DNA from: UMGS172 sp045546915
Lineage (GTDB): Bacteria > Bacillota > Clostridia > Oscillospirales > Acutalibacteraceae
Direction of reading: 5' to 3'
Length of the DNA: 64,000 bases
Assembly (NCBI GenBank): GCA_045546915.1
Contig: JAZQDU010000012.1
Span: 23,999-87,998 of the forward strand
Both the position numbers and the translations under genes were made by a program. Under the pieces are notes generated by a model that ran no database searches, was not told where the DNA came from, and saw nothing but the letters and a program-made list of their open reading frames with translations. This document shows, in pieces, positions 9,007-17,120 of the stretch (position 1 is the first letter of the stretch; the number at the start of each line of letters is the position of its first letter).

Positions 9007-9035
9007 ATTATACATTTGTTTTATTAAAATATCAA
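9007..9035 (-). promoter_or_regulatory. Sigma-A promoter of the murD operon
   Basis: Minus strand TTGATA (9035-9030), 17-base spacer, TATAAT (9012-9007), about 40 bases upstream of the murD ATG. Confidence 0.75.
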
Positions 9036-9198
9036 CAATAATTAGTGTAAAAGTCAGTCTGCGTTTTAAAACGGATTGTGGTTTTGATTTTGATTTATTT
9101 CAAGCAAATTTTTCCAATTAATTTTCCAACAGAAAAACACCGTAAAAAAACATAAAATATACATAAAAAAATCAATTTTTATAAAAGAAAATTTTTCG

Positions 9199-9204
9199 TA
9201 TAAT
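9199..9204 (+). promoter_or_regulatory. -10 box for the mgl operon
   Basis: TATAAT at 9199-9204, about 44 bases before the mglB ATG. The -35 region is poor and T-rich, which fits an activator-dependent sugar operon. I see no convincing cre site. The rest of 8967-9198 is AT-rich and holds only the divergent murD promoter. Confidence 0.5.
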
Positions 9205-9247
9205 CGGTTTGTACCCGGCAATAACAAAAATAAAAAAGGAGATTAAA

Positions 9248-10312
9248 ATGAAGAAAATATTGTCATTAATTTTTGCGACCGTGTTGATGGTCACTGTTTT
9301 TGCCGCCTGTGGCGGAAAAAAGAGCGAGGGTGAAGTTTCGGTATTTTATTATACTTATAGCGATACCTATATCTCATCGGTACGCGATTCGGTGGATAAA
9401 ATTTTAAAATCTGCCGATATAAAGTTTAACAACTACGATGCCAACGGTAATCAGTCTACTCAGACCGAGCAGATAGATGTTGCGATTTCAAAGGGCTCGT
9501 CTGCGCTTATAGTCAACGTGGTTGATACCGGTTCAAACGATGCCGCACAGACCATTGTAGATAAAGCAAAAGCAGCAAATATTCCGGTTATTTTCTTTAA
9601 CCGTTCGGTTGAGCAGTCGGTTATTGACAGTTATGAAAAGGCTGTGTTTATTGGTACAGATTATGAACTTGCAGGTCATATGCAAGGCCAGATGATAGGA
9701 AATTATCTTGTTGCGAATTATGACAAAGTTGACCTTAATAAAGACGGTAAAATCAGTTATATTATGTTCAAAGGTCAGGAAGGCAATATGGAGGCCATTG
9801 CACGTACCCAGTTTGCCGTAGAGGACTGCAATAAGGTGTTAGAAAAGGCAGGTAAGCCGGCTCTGACCTTCTATGACCCTTCAAATACCGATAAATATCA
9901 TGTTGACCAAAACGGTCTATGGTCGAGTGCTGCGGCTACCGACTATATGAGCACTGCGTTGGCAAGATATGCTGAGGCAAACAACAACATGATTGAGTTG
10001 GTAATTGCCAACAATGACGATATGGCTTTGGGTGCTATTTCGGCTTTGCAGGGAGCAGGTTATAACCGAGCAAACGGAAAGTATATCCCTGTTTTTGGTG
10101 TTGATGCTACCGAAGCCGCAAAGTCAGCGGTTGCAGAAGGCTCAATGGTAGGTACCATTAAGCAGGATGCAGAGGGTATGGCAGATGCAATTGTTAAAAT
10201 TGTAAACAATCTTAAAGACGGAAACGATAAGTTCCAAGGTATAGATTCAGAAAATGTATTGGGCAGTTGGAGAGTAAATATTCCGTACGCTGAGTATACA
10301 GGCGAAAAATAG
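9248..10312 (+). CDS. mglB: Galactose/methyl-galactoside-type substrate-binding lipoprotein
   Basis: The 354-residue protein has a lipoprotein signal peptide with lipobox FAAC near residue 20, so it is tethered outside the membrane. It is a periplasmic-binding-protein type 1 sugar receptor. DLNKDGKISYI (about 162-172) matches the calcium-binding loop that is characteristic of MglB. IANNDDMALGAI and GTIKQDAEGMADAI are typical hinge and sugar-contact regions. A longer frame from 9209 exists, but the ATG at 9248 has AAAAAGGAG upstream and begins the signal peptide. It precedes the ATPase and permease genes. D-galactose or glucose is the likely ligand, judged from similarity only. Confidence 0.88.
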   Translation: MKKILSLIFATVLMVTVFAACGGKKSEGEVSVFYYTYSDTYISSVRDSVDKILKSADIKFNNYDANGNQSTQTEQIDVAISKGSSALIVNVVDTGSNDAAQTIVDKAKAANIPVIFFNRSVEQSVIDSYEKAVFIGTDYELAGHMQGQMIGNYLVANYDKVDLNKDGKISYIMFKGQEGNMEAIARTQFAVEDCNKVLEKAGKPALTFYDPSNTDKYHVDQNGLWSSAAATDYMSTALARYAEANNNMIELVIANNDDMALGAISALQGAGYNRANGKYIPVFGVDATEAAKSAVAEGSMVGTIKQDAEGMADAIVKIVNNLKDGNDKFQGIDSENVLGSWRVNIPYAEYTGEK

Positions 10313-10326
10313 GCAAAATAAAATTG

Positions 10327-10358
10327 AAGCGACCCTGCTTCGGCAAGGTCGCTTTTTT
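10327..10358 (+). terminator. Intercistronic hairpin with TTCG loop after mglB
   Basis: AAGCGACC, C, TGC, loop TTCG, GCA, A, GGTCGCTT followed by TTTT. It lies between the binding-protein and ATPase genes, 19 bases before the mglA start. Such elements usually act as partial terminators or 3' stabilisers so that the binding protein is made in excess. Confidence 0.8.
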
Positions 10359-10377
10359 GTCGGAAGGAGAGAAAAAT

Positions 10378-11880
10378 GTGCAGAATACTTTACTGCTTAA
10401 GATGGAAAACATAGAAAAGGCGTTCCCCGGCGTCAAGGCGCTTGATGATGTTTCGCTTGAAGTAGAGGCAGGCACCGTTCACGCTTTAATGGGTGAGAAC
10501 GGCGCGGGAAAATCGACGTTGATGAAGTGCCTTTTTGGAGTTTATAAAAAGGACAAGGGACATATTTTTTTAGAGGGTAACGAGGTAGAGTTTAAAAATT
10601 CGAAAGAGGCACTTGAAAACGGTGTTGCCATGGTGCATCAAGAACTCAATCAGGCGTTAAAGCGTAACGTTTCGGATAACATTTGGTTAGGGCGTTTTCC
10701 TAAGGTTTCTAAATGGTTGCCTTTTACGAGTGACCGAAAAATGCACATGGCTACGGCTGAACTTTTTAAAGAGTTGGGTGTTAATGTTGACCCAAAATCG
10801 GTTATGAGCAAGCTTTCGGTTTCCAAACGTCAGATGGTAGAAATTGCTAAGGCGGTATCATACAACTCAAAAGTAATTGTGTTCGACGAGCCGACGTCTT
10901 CGCTTAACGAACGTGAAGTTGAACATCTTTTTAAGATAATTGAAATGCTTAAATCAAAAGGTTGCGGAATAATCTATATTTCGCACAAAATGGAGGAAAT
11001 CTTACGCATTTCGGATGTTGTAACCGTTATGCGCGACGGCAAAAAGGTGACAACAAAACCGGCAAAAGAACTGACCATGAACGAAATTATCAAATTTATG
11101 GTAGGACGCGAACTAAAAGAAAGATATCCCGAAAAAACCAATAAGTCAGGCGAAGTTTTGCTTGAAATAAAGGGGTTGTCATCACAATATTCAAACTTAA
11201 AAGAAGCCTCTTTTAACGTGCATCGAGGAGAGGTAATCGGTGTTGCGGGTTTGGATGGTTCGGGCAGAACAGAGTTGCTTGAAAATTTGTTCGGGCTTGC
11301 CCAACGGCGGTCGGGTGTTATAAAAATGGGTAACAGGGTTATCCGTAACCGTAATCCGCGTGAGGCAATTAAAAACGGGTTTGCATTGCTTACTGAGGAG
11401 CGACGTGCAACCGGTATTTTTGGAATATTAAGCATAAGGGAAAATACCACCGTTTCAAGTCTTCGCAAATGTTCGATAGGACCGTTTTTAAGTAGACGCA
11501 AACTCAAAAAGTATACCGATTGGTGTATAAAGTCCATGCGGGTTAAAACGCCTGCTCAGGAAACAAAAATCAGAACTCTGTCGGGCGGTAATCAGCAAAA
11601 AGTAATACTTGGACGTTGGCTTTTGACCGAGCCTACCGTTTTGTTGCTTGATGAACCCACAAGAGGTATAGACGTCGGTGCGAAATATGAAATATACCAA
11701 CTTATTTTGAATTTGGCTAATGAGGGCAAAGCAGTCATAATGGTATCGTCTGAAATGCCCGAACTTTTAGGCGTGTGTGACAGGATTTTGGTAATGTCGG
11801 GCGGTCGGCTTGCAGGTGAGGTAAATGCTGCCGAAACAACCCAGGAAGAAATAATGTCGCTTGCGACAAAATACGTATAA
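10378..11880 (+). CDS. mglA: Sugar ABC transporter ATP-binding protein (two ABC domains)
   Basis: The 500-residue protein has duplicated ABC ATPase domains, as in MglA/RbsA. The first has Walker A GENGAGKST, signature LSVSKRQMVEIAKA and Walker B VIVFDEPTSSLN. The second has a degenerate P-loop GLDGSGRTEL, signature LSGGNQQKVILGRW and Walker B VLLLDEPTRGIDVGAKYEIY, the known RbsA/MglA pattern. The open frame begins with a TTG at 10324 inside the hairpin; the GTG at 10378 follows GGAAGGAG and is the real start. It powers uptake by the MglB/MglC system. Confidence 0.92.
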   Translation: MQNTLLLKMENIEKAFPGVKALDDVSLEVEAGTVHALMGENGAGKSTLMKCLFGVYKKDKGHIFLEGNEVEFKNSKEALENGVAMVHQELNQALKRNVSDNIWLGRFPKVSKWLPFTSDRKMHMATAELFKELGVNVDPKSVMSKLSVSKRQMVEIAKAVSYNSKVIVFDEPTSSLNEREVEHLFKIIEMLKSKGCGIIYISHKMEEILRISDVVTVMRDGKKVTTKPAKELTMNEIIKFMVGRELKERYPEKTNKSGEVLLEIKGLSSQYSNLKEASFNVHRGEVIGVAGLDGSGRTELLENLFGLAQRRSGVIKMGNRVIRNRNPREAIKNGFALLTEERRATGIFGILSIRENTTVSSLRKCSIGPFLSRRKLKKYTDWCIKSMRVKTPAQETKIRTLSGGNQQKVILGRWLLTEPTVLLLDEPTRGIDVGAKYEIYQLILNLANEGKAVIMVSSEMPELLGVCDRILVMSGGRLAGEVNAAETTQEEIMSLATKYV

Positions 11881-11892
11881 GGAGTAATAAAA

Positions 11893-12975
11893 ATGGGTGA
11901 AAAAGTGTTGCGTAAAGATACGCTTTTTAGCAGGTTCGCTGCGTTTCGGCAACTGTCGGGTGCCGAAAAACGCCGAGCATTGAGTGATTTGTTTTTTAAT
12001 AACGCGATGTATATTATTATCGTTGCGGCAATAATTTTTATAGCCATAAGAGTGCCTGAGTTTTTATCGTTGTCGTCAATTGTTAATATCGTATCACTGA
12101 CGGCGGCAAGATTGCCGATAGCACTCGGTATTGGCGGTGCTATTGTGCTTACAGGTACCGATATTTCGGCCGGACGATGCGTAGGCCTTACTGCCTGCGT
12201 TGCGGCATCGCTTTTACAGGTGCCTGATTATGCCAAAAAAATGTTTCCCTCTTTAGGTGTAATGCCGTTGATATTAGTCATTCTTGCAGTAATTGCAATA
12301 GGCGCACTTACGGGATTTATCAACGGATTTTTTGTTGCAAAATTTAAACTTCATCCCTTTATTGTTACGCTTTCAACTCAGTTGATTCTTTTCGGTGTTG
12401 TTTTGATGTACCTTACAATCGGTACAAACAACGGACAAACATTATCGGGGCTTGATTCATCGTATACAAATTTTATAAGAGGAACACTTTTTACGGTTGG
12501 CGGGGTCGCAGTGCCAAAATACGTGCTTTATTCTGCAATAATTGCTGTAATTATGTGGATAATATGGAACAAAACCGCCTTTGGTAAAAATATGTTTGCG
12601 GTAGGCTCAAACGAAGAGGCGGCTAATGTTTCGGGCGTAAACGTATTTCGCACAATCGTGCTTGTTTTCGTACTTGCAGGTGTTATGTATGGCATAACCG
12701 GTTTTATTGAGGGCGCCAGAATTGCATCGAGTTCGGCTAATACAGGGTTAAACTATGAAAGTGATGCTATTGCCGCTTGTGTTATCGGCGGTGTATCATT
12801 CGTAGGCGGAACGGGTAAAATAAGCGGAATTGTAACGGGCGTTTTTCTGTTGCAGATAATTTTCGTGGGTCTTAATTTCCTTTCGGTTTCGGCCAATATG
12901 CTCTATATTATTAAAGGTTTGATAATCCTTATTGCCTGCGCCATTGATATGCGTAAATATCTTTCGAGGAAGTGA
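11893..12975 (+). CDS. mglC: Sugar ABC transporter permease
   Basis: The 360-residue membrane protein of the BPD_transp_2 (RbsC/MglC) family has about eight to ten hydrophobic helices. Family signatures are GGAIVLTGTDISAGRCVG, GFFVAKFKLHPFIVTL and AVGSNEEAANVSGVNV. An N-terminal cytoplasmic extension of about 35 residues precedes the first helix. It starts 12 bases after mglA with AAGGAG upstream. With MglB and MglA it completes a sugar importer. Confidence 0.92.
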   Translation: MGEKVLRKDTLFSRFAAFRQLSGAEKRRALSDLFFNNAMYIIIVAAIIFIAIRVPEFLSLSSIVNIVSLTAARLPIALGIGGAIVLTGTDISAGRCVGLTACVAASLLQVPDYAKKMFPSLGVMPLILVILAVIAIGALTGFINGFFVAKFKLHPFIVTLSTQLILFGVVLMYLTIGTNNGQTLSGLDSSYTNFIRGTLFTVGGVAVPKYVLYSAIIAVIMWIIWNKTAFGKNMFAVGSNEEAANVSGVNVFRTIVLVFVLAGVMYGITGFIEGARIASSSANTGLNYESDAIAACVIGGVSFVGGTGKISGIVTGVFLLQIIFVGLNFLSVSANMLYIIKGLIILIACAIDMRKYLSRK

Positions 12976-12979
12976 TTTT

Positions 12980-13336
12980 TTGCAACAAAAAAACCGAGGC
13001 GGTCTTTATAAAAACGTCACAATGTCGGTCAGAACAGCGAGCATCATTGTTCTGGTCGGCATTGCCGTCTTTATTGCGGTGCTTACCTTTGCAATAAACA
13101 ACAACGGATTTACGGTCGAGTTTGATACAAACGGCGGAACCGAAGTTGAAAGCATAAAGGCTATGCACGGGGACCTGCTTGTGGTGACCGAAACGCCTAA
13201 AAAAGAGGGGTATACTTTTGTGGGTTGGTACCGCGATAAAGGGTGTACCGTAAAATGGGACCGAACAACCGATACCGTAACCGGCAGTATGACACTGTAT
13301 GCGGGATGGGAAAAGACTTTGACTGATGAAAATTGA
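12980..13336 (+). CDS. Small membrane-anchored InlB B-repeat protein
   Basis: The 118-residue protein has a short basic N-terminus, one transmembrane helix (about residues 20-42) and a single Listeria-Bacteroides/InlB B-repeat (Flg_new): FTVEFDTNGGTEVESI, EGYTFVGWYRDKGCT and GSMTLYAGWEK. The frame is open further upstream inside mglC, but the TTG at 12980, 8 bases after GAGGAAG, is the likely start. It lies 4 bases after the mglC stop, so it is in the mgl operon. The repeat should face outside. Function is unknown; binding to a wall polymer or to the transporter is speculation. Confidence 0.75.
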   Translation: MQQKNRGGLYKNVTMSVRTASIIVLVGIAVFIAVLTFAINNNGFTVEFDTNGGTEVESIKAMHGDLLVVTETPKKEGYTFVGWYRDKGCTVKWDRTTDTVTGSMTLYAGWEKTLTDEN

Positions 13337-13359
13337 AACTTTAAGGCAAGTTAAAATCA

Positions 13360-13388
13360 TTGACAAACCAAAAACTAAAGGGTATAAT
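13360..13388 (+). promoter_or_regulatory. Consensus sigma-A promoter of alaS
   Basis: TTGACA (13360-13365), 17-base spacer, TATAAT (13383-13388), about 70 bases before alaS. The leader is too short for a T-box. Confidence 0.85.
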
Positions 13389-13460
13389 ATTAAATTGGTT
13401 TAGGCTGTAAATTTTGGCCTTTTATTTGATGCCCTTTTGGGTTTAGGAGTTGGAATTTTA

Positions 13461-16073
13461 ATGGAATGGATGTCACTTAATACCTTAAGAGAAAAGTATC
13501 TTTCTTTTTTTGAAAGCAAAGGTCATTTGCGTTTGGGAAGTTTCCCGCTTGTGCCCGATAACGATAAGTCGCTTTTGCTTATAAATTCGGGTATGGCACC
13601 GATGAAAAAGTTTTTCACAGGTGAGGTTGTACCTCCGAGAAATCGTGTTACTACCTGCCAAAAATGTATACGTACACCCGACCTTGAAAGGGTCGGCCAT
13701 ACCGCACGTCACGGTACATATTTTGAAATGCTCGGCAACTTTTCTTTCGGCGATTATTTCAAAGAAGAAGCCATCGAGTGGGCTTGGGAATTTTTGACCA
13801 AAACCTTAGAAATTCCTGAAGATTTGCTGTGGCCCTCCATTTATGAAAACGATGACGAGGCTTATGATATTTGGGTAAATAAAATAGGTGTTAACCCTGA
13901 GCACGTTGTCCGCCTCGGTAAAGAGGATAATTTCTGGGAACATGGCTCCGGTCCTTGCGGTCCTTGTTCGGAGATTTACTTTGACCGCGGTATTAAATAC
14001 GGTTGCGGTAAACCCGACTGTAAACCCGGTTGTGACTGTGACCGATATATGGAAATTTGGAACAACGTATTTTCTCAGTTTAATAATGACGGCTTCGGTA
14101 ATTATACCGAACTTGCTCAGAAGAATATTGATACCGGCATGGGACTTGAACGTTTGGCTTGTGTTTTGCAGGGCGTAGATAATCTTTTTGAGGTTGATAC
14201 CGTTCGCAATATTTTGAACGAGGTTTGTGCTATTGCCGGCAAGGAATATGGTAAAGACGATAAGAGCGATGTTTCTATTCGTGTAGTAACCGACCACGTC
14301 AGAGGTTCGACCTTTATGATTTGTGACGGAGTTATGCCGTCGAACGAGGGCAGAGGTTATGTTCTCCGCCGTTTGCTTCGTCGTGCCGCACGTCACGGAA
14401 GGTTGCTTGGAATAAATCGTATGTTCCTGTGTGATATTTGTGACAAGGTAATCGGTGAAAATAAAGACGCATATCCTGAACTTGTTGAAAAGCAGGATAT
14501 GATTAAAAAGATTATTTCGGTTGAGGAAGAAAACTTCAACAAAACTATTGATTTGGGCCTTAAAATGCTTGAAGATATTACTTCTAAAGGTCAAAATAAG
14601 GTGCTTTCAGGTGCAGATGCCTTTAAACTTAATGATACTTATGGTTTCCCCATTGACCTTACCAAGGATATTTTAGGTGAAAAAGGTTGGACGGTTGATG
14701 AGGAGGAGTTCCATCGCCTTTACAATAGCCAAAAACAAAGGGCAAGAGATGCGAGAAAGGCTGCTGACGGCGAAAGTTGGAAGAGTAACGATATTGCGTT
14801 TGATAATATTAAAGCAACCGAATTTTTAGGTTATACCGATGACGTTTGTGAAGCGGTAGTGCTTTCAATTGTTGTCGACGGCGAGCAGGTTGCATCGGTA
14901 GAAAATAAGAACGCTGTTGTTGTACTTGATAAGACTGTACTTTATGCAGAAAGTGGCGGTCAGGTAGGCGATATGGGTGTTATGGGTGAGTTTGCCGTTA
15001 CCGATGTCAAGAAAAACGCAAGCGGCATTTTTACCCATTTTGTTACAGTTGACGGTACATTGTCGGTTGGAGATAAGGTTACCGTTACAGTCGATGTAGC
15101 AAGAAGAACTGCCATTCGTCGTAACCATACAGCCGCACACTTGTTGCAGGCTGCTTTGCGCTATGTGCTCGGTACCCATGTTGAGCAGGCAGGTCAACTT
15201 GTAAACGATTCGGCAGTACGTTTTGACTTTACTCATTTTTCGGCACTTTCTGCTGAGGAGTTAAATGCGGTAGAAAATTTCGTAAACGAGGCAATTTTCG
15301 ATGCAATAGAGGTGGATAACCGTGAAATGCCAATTGGCGAGGCTAAGAAAAAGGGAGCTATGGCTTTGTTTGGCGAAAAATACGGCGATATTGTGCGTGT
15401 TGTAAACGTGCAGGGTCGTTCGGTTGAACTTTGTGGCGGTACCCATGTTAAAAATACATCGTCTTTGGGACTTTTTAAGGTTATTTCAGAGTCCAGTGTT
15501 GCTGCAGGTGTCAGAAGAATTGAGGCTGTTACCGGTAAAGGCGTTTTAGAGTTGCTTAATAAGTTTGAGGGTGAGTTAAATTCGGCCGCTGCAGTTTTAA
15601 AACTTAATAACCCATCAGAACTCGTTTCCAAATGTGAGCAGTTAAGTGCAGAACTTAAAAATGCACAAAAAGAGGTTGAAAAACTCAATTCAAAACTTGC
15701 CGCAGGTAAGGTTGACGAACTTATATCTTCGGCAAAAGACCTTGGCAAGGTAAAACTTATAACCGCAAAGTTTGACGGTGCCGGAAGCGATACTTTGCGT
15801 TCTATGGCTGACAAAATTCGTGATATGGCACCCCAAATGGTGGCTGTATTTGCCGATGTTAAGGGCGAATCGGTCACATTTGCAGTGACAAGCGGTAAAG
15901 ATGCCGTAACAGCAGGTATTGCGTCGGGCAAGGTTGTGTCAAGCGTTGCCGCTGTTTGTGGCGGTAAGGGTGGCGGACGTCCCGACTTTGCTATGGCAGG
16001 TGCTAAAAATGTTGCTGATGTCAACAAGGCTTTAGCCGCTGCCGAAACCATTGTTGCCGAAATGTTAGGTTAA
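13461..16073 (+). CDS. alaS: Alanyl-tRNA synthetase
   Basis: The 870-residue class II synthetase charges tRNA-Ala. The catalytic core starts SLNTLREKYLSFFESKGH and contains GHTARHGTYFEMLGNFSFG (motif 2 area) and GMGLERLACVLQG (motif 3). The editing domain has RRNHTAAHLLQAAL and CGGTH, the zinc ligands that remove Ser and Gly from mischarged tRNA. The C-terminal DHHA1 domain ends with GGKGGGRPDFAMAGA. The open frame begins at 13437; the ATG at 13461 after TAGGAG is preferred. It is followed after 11 bases by hinT, probably on the same transcript. Confidence 0.97.
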   Translation: MEWMSLNTLREKYLSFFESKGHLRLGSFPLVPDNDKSLLLINSGMAPMKKFFTGEVVPPRNRVTTCQKCIRTPDLERVGHTARHGTYFEMLGNFSFGDYFKEEAIEWAWEFLTKTLEIPEDLLWPSIYENDDEAYDIWVNKIGVNPEHVVRLGKEDNFWEHGSGPCGPCSEIYFDRGIKYGCGKPDCKPGCDCDRYMEIWNNVFSQFNNDGFGNYTELAQKNIDTGMGLERLACVLQGVDNLFEVDTVRNILNEVCAIAGKEYGKDDKSDVSIRVVTDHVRGSTFMICDGVMPSNEGRGYVLRRLLRRAARHGRLLGINRMFLCDICDKVIGENKDAYPELVEKQDMIKKIISVEEENFNKTIDLGLKMLEDITSKGQNKVLSGADAFKLNDTYGFPIDLTKDILGEKGWTVDEEEFHRLYNSQKQRARDARKAADGESWKSNDIAFDNIKATEFLGYTDDVCEAVVLSIVVDGEQVASVENKNAVVVLDKTVLYAESGGQVGDMGVMGEFAVTDVKKNASGIFTHFVTVDGTLSVGDKVTVTVDVARRTAIRRNHTAAHLLQAALRYVLGTHVEQAGQLVNDSAVRFDFTHFSALSAEELNAVENFVNEAIFDAIEVDNREMPIGEAKKKGAMALFGEKYGDIVRVVNVQGRSVELCGGTHVKNTSSLGLFKVISESSVAAGVRRIEAVTGKGVLELLNKFEGELNSAAAVLKLNNPSELVSKCEQLSAELKNAQKEVEKLNSKLAAGKVDELISSAKDLGKVKLITAKFDGAGSDTLRSMADKIRDMAPQMVAVFADVKGESVTFAVTSGKDAVTAGIASGKVVSSVAAVCGGKGGGRPDFAMAGAKNVADVNKALAAAETIVAEMLG

Positions 16074-16084
16074 GGGGTGTAAAG

Positions 16085-16423
16085 ATGGATTGTCTTTTTT
16101 GTAAAATTGCCGCAGGTGAAATACCTTCGACCAAAATTTATGAAACCGATGAGGTTTATGCCTTTGCCGATATCGACCCTAAGGCACCTTTTCATGCCAT
16201 TATAATTCCCAAAAAACACATAAAAAGTGCCGATGATATCACCGAAGAAAACAGTTTCCTTATTGCAAAAGTGTTCGAGGTTGCGGCTAAAATAGCCAAA
16301 CAGGAAAACCTGGAAAATGGTTATCGCATTGTCAATAACTGTGGTGAAGATGGCGGTCAGACGGTAGGGCACATTCATTTCCATTTACTTGCACGTCGCA
16401 ATCTACAGTGGCCTCCGGGCTAA
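16085..16423 (+). CDS. hinT: HIT-family nucleotide hydrolase (HinT-like)
   Basis: The 112-residue protein has the N-terminal CLFCKIAAGEIPS zinc-type motif and the catalytic histidine triad GHIHFHLLARR. These match HinT-type purine nucleoside phosphoramidases that cleave AMP-lysine or aminoacyl-adenylate compounds. It starts 11 bases after alaS behind AAGGGGTG; an enzyme that clears aminoacyl-AMP next to a tRNA synthetase makes functional sense, though this is inference. The length is normal. Confidence 0.92.
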   Translation: MDCLFCKIAAGEIPSTKIYETDEVYAFADIDPKAPFHAIIIPKKHIKSADDITEENSFLIAKVFEVAAKIAKQENLENGYRIVNNCGEDGGQTVGHIHFHLLARRNLQWPPG

Positions 16424-16445
16424 TTTATAATGGGAGATGTTGAAA

Positions 16446-16985
16446 ATGGATAAGTATTATGAGATGAAAATCGCAGGACTTAACAGAAAACTTGCAATTT
16501 GCAGTGTTAATGAACATTTAGATATTGCAGGGTTTATCATTTTTGGCGACGTTGAACTTACCATAGCCGCTTGCGGCGAGTTGCTTAAAAAGGTAAAAGA
16601 GTTTGACGTTATTGCTACACCTGAGGCTAAAAGCATTCCGTTGGCATATGAACTTGCACGTCAGTCGGGCAAACCGTACATTGTTGCCAGAAAAGGGCTA
16701 AAGGTGTATATGCGTGACCCTATTTCGGTAGATGTTACATCTATAACCACTAAAAATCAGCAACATCTTTATCTTGGCTCGGATGAAATCGAACTCATTA
16801 AGGGCAAAAAAGTGCTTATTATTGACGATGTTATCAGTACCGGCGAGTCACTCCAAGCCATGAAACAACTTATTTCAAAGGCAGGGGGCATTATTACCGA
16901 TTGTTGTGCTGTTCTTGCCGAAGGCGATGCTGCAAAACGTGACGATATTGTATTTTTGGAGCAACTTCCGCTTTTCTTTAAATAA
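16446..16985 (+). CDS. Type I phosphoribosyltransferase (adenine phosphoribosyltransferase-like)
   Basis: The 179-residue protein contains the PRPP-binding signature VLIIDDVISTGESLQAM (about residues 120-136) and VARKGLKVYM, which resemble adenine phosphoribosyltransferase. The N-terminus differs somewhat from classical Apt. The ATG at 16437 is in frame, but the ATG at 16446 has GGGAG nine bases upstream. It likely salvages a purine base with PRPP; a regulatory role like that of PurR-type proteins is less likely because no winged helix is present. A terminator follows. Confidence 0.8.
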   Translation: MDKYYEMKIAGLNRKLAICSVNEHLDIAGFIIFGDVELTIAACGELLKKVKEFDVIATPEAKSIPLAYELARQSGKPYIVARKGLKVYMRDPISVDVTSITTKNQQHLYLGSDEIELIKGKKVLIIDDVISTGESLQAMKQLISKAGGIITDCCAVLAEGDAAKRDDIVFLEQLPLFFK

Positions 16986-16990
16986 TTTTA

Positions 16991-17033
16991 AAACCGTGTA
17001 TTGCTAATTTGGCATTACGCGGTTTATTTTTTT
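16991..17033 (+). terminator. Rho-independent terminator after the phosphoribosyltransferase
   Basis: AAACCGTGTATTGC pairs with GCATTACGCGGTTT (one G-T and one mismatch) around a 7-base loop, followed by ATTTTTTT. Confidence 0.8.
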
Positions 17034-17073
17034 AGAAAATTAACAAATTAGTATATTAAATCTATTAATTATC

Positions 17074-17082
17074 TGCTATAAT
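17074..17082 (+). promoter_or_regulatory. Extended -10 promoter of the LRR lipoprotein gene
   Basis: TGCTATAAT, an extended -10, lies 38 bases before the ATG. No strong -35 is visible. Confidence 0.55.
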
Positions 17083-17120
17083 GGAATAAGATATTAAGTT
17101 TTGGCTTTCGGAGGAAACCT

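Noticed and set aside
13389..13460. T-box riboswitch before alaS
   Set aside because: The leader from the predicted start site is only about 70 bases and no specifier or antiterminator elements are seen.
13806..16051. Long minus-strand open frames opposite alaS (up to 272 codons)
   Set aside because: Shadow frames of a strongly conserved synthetase; low-complexity Ser/Thr/Ala composition and no ribosome sites.
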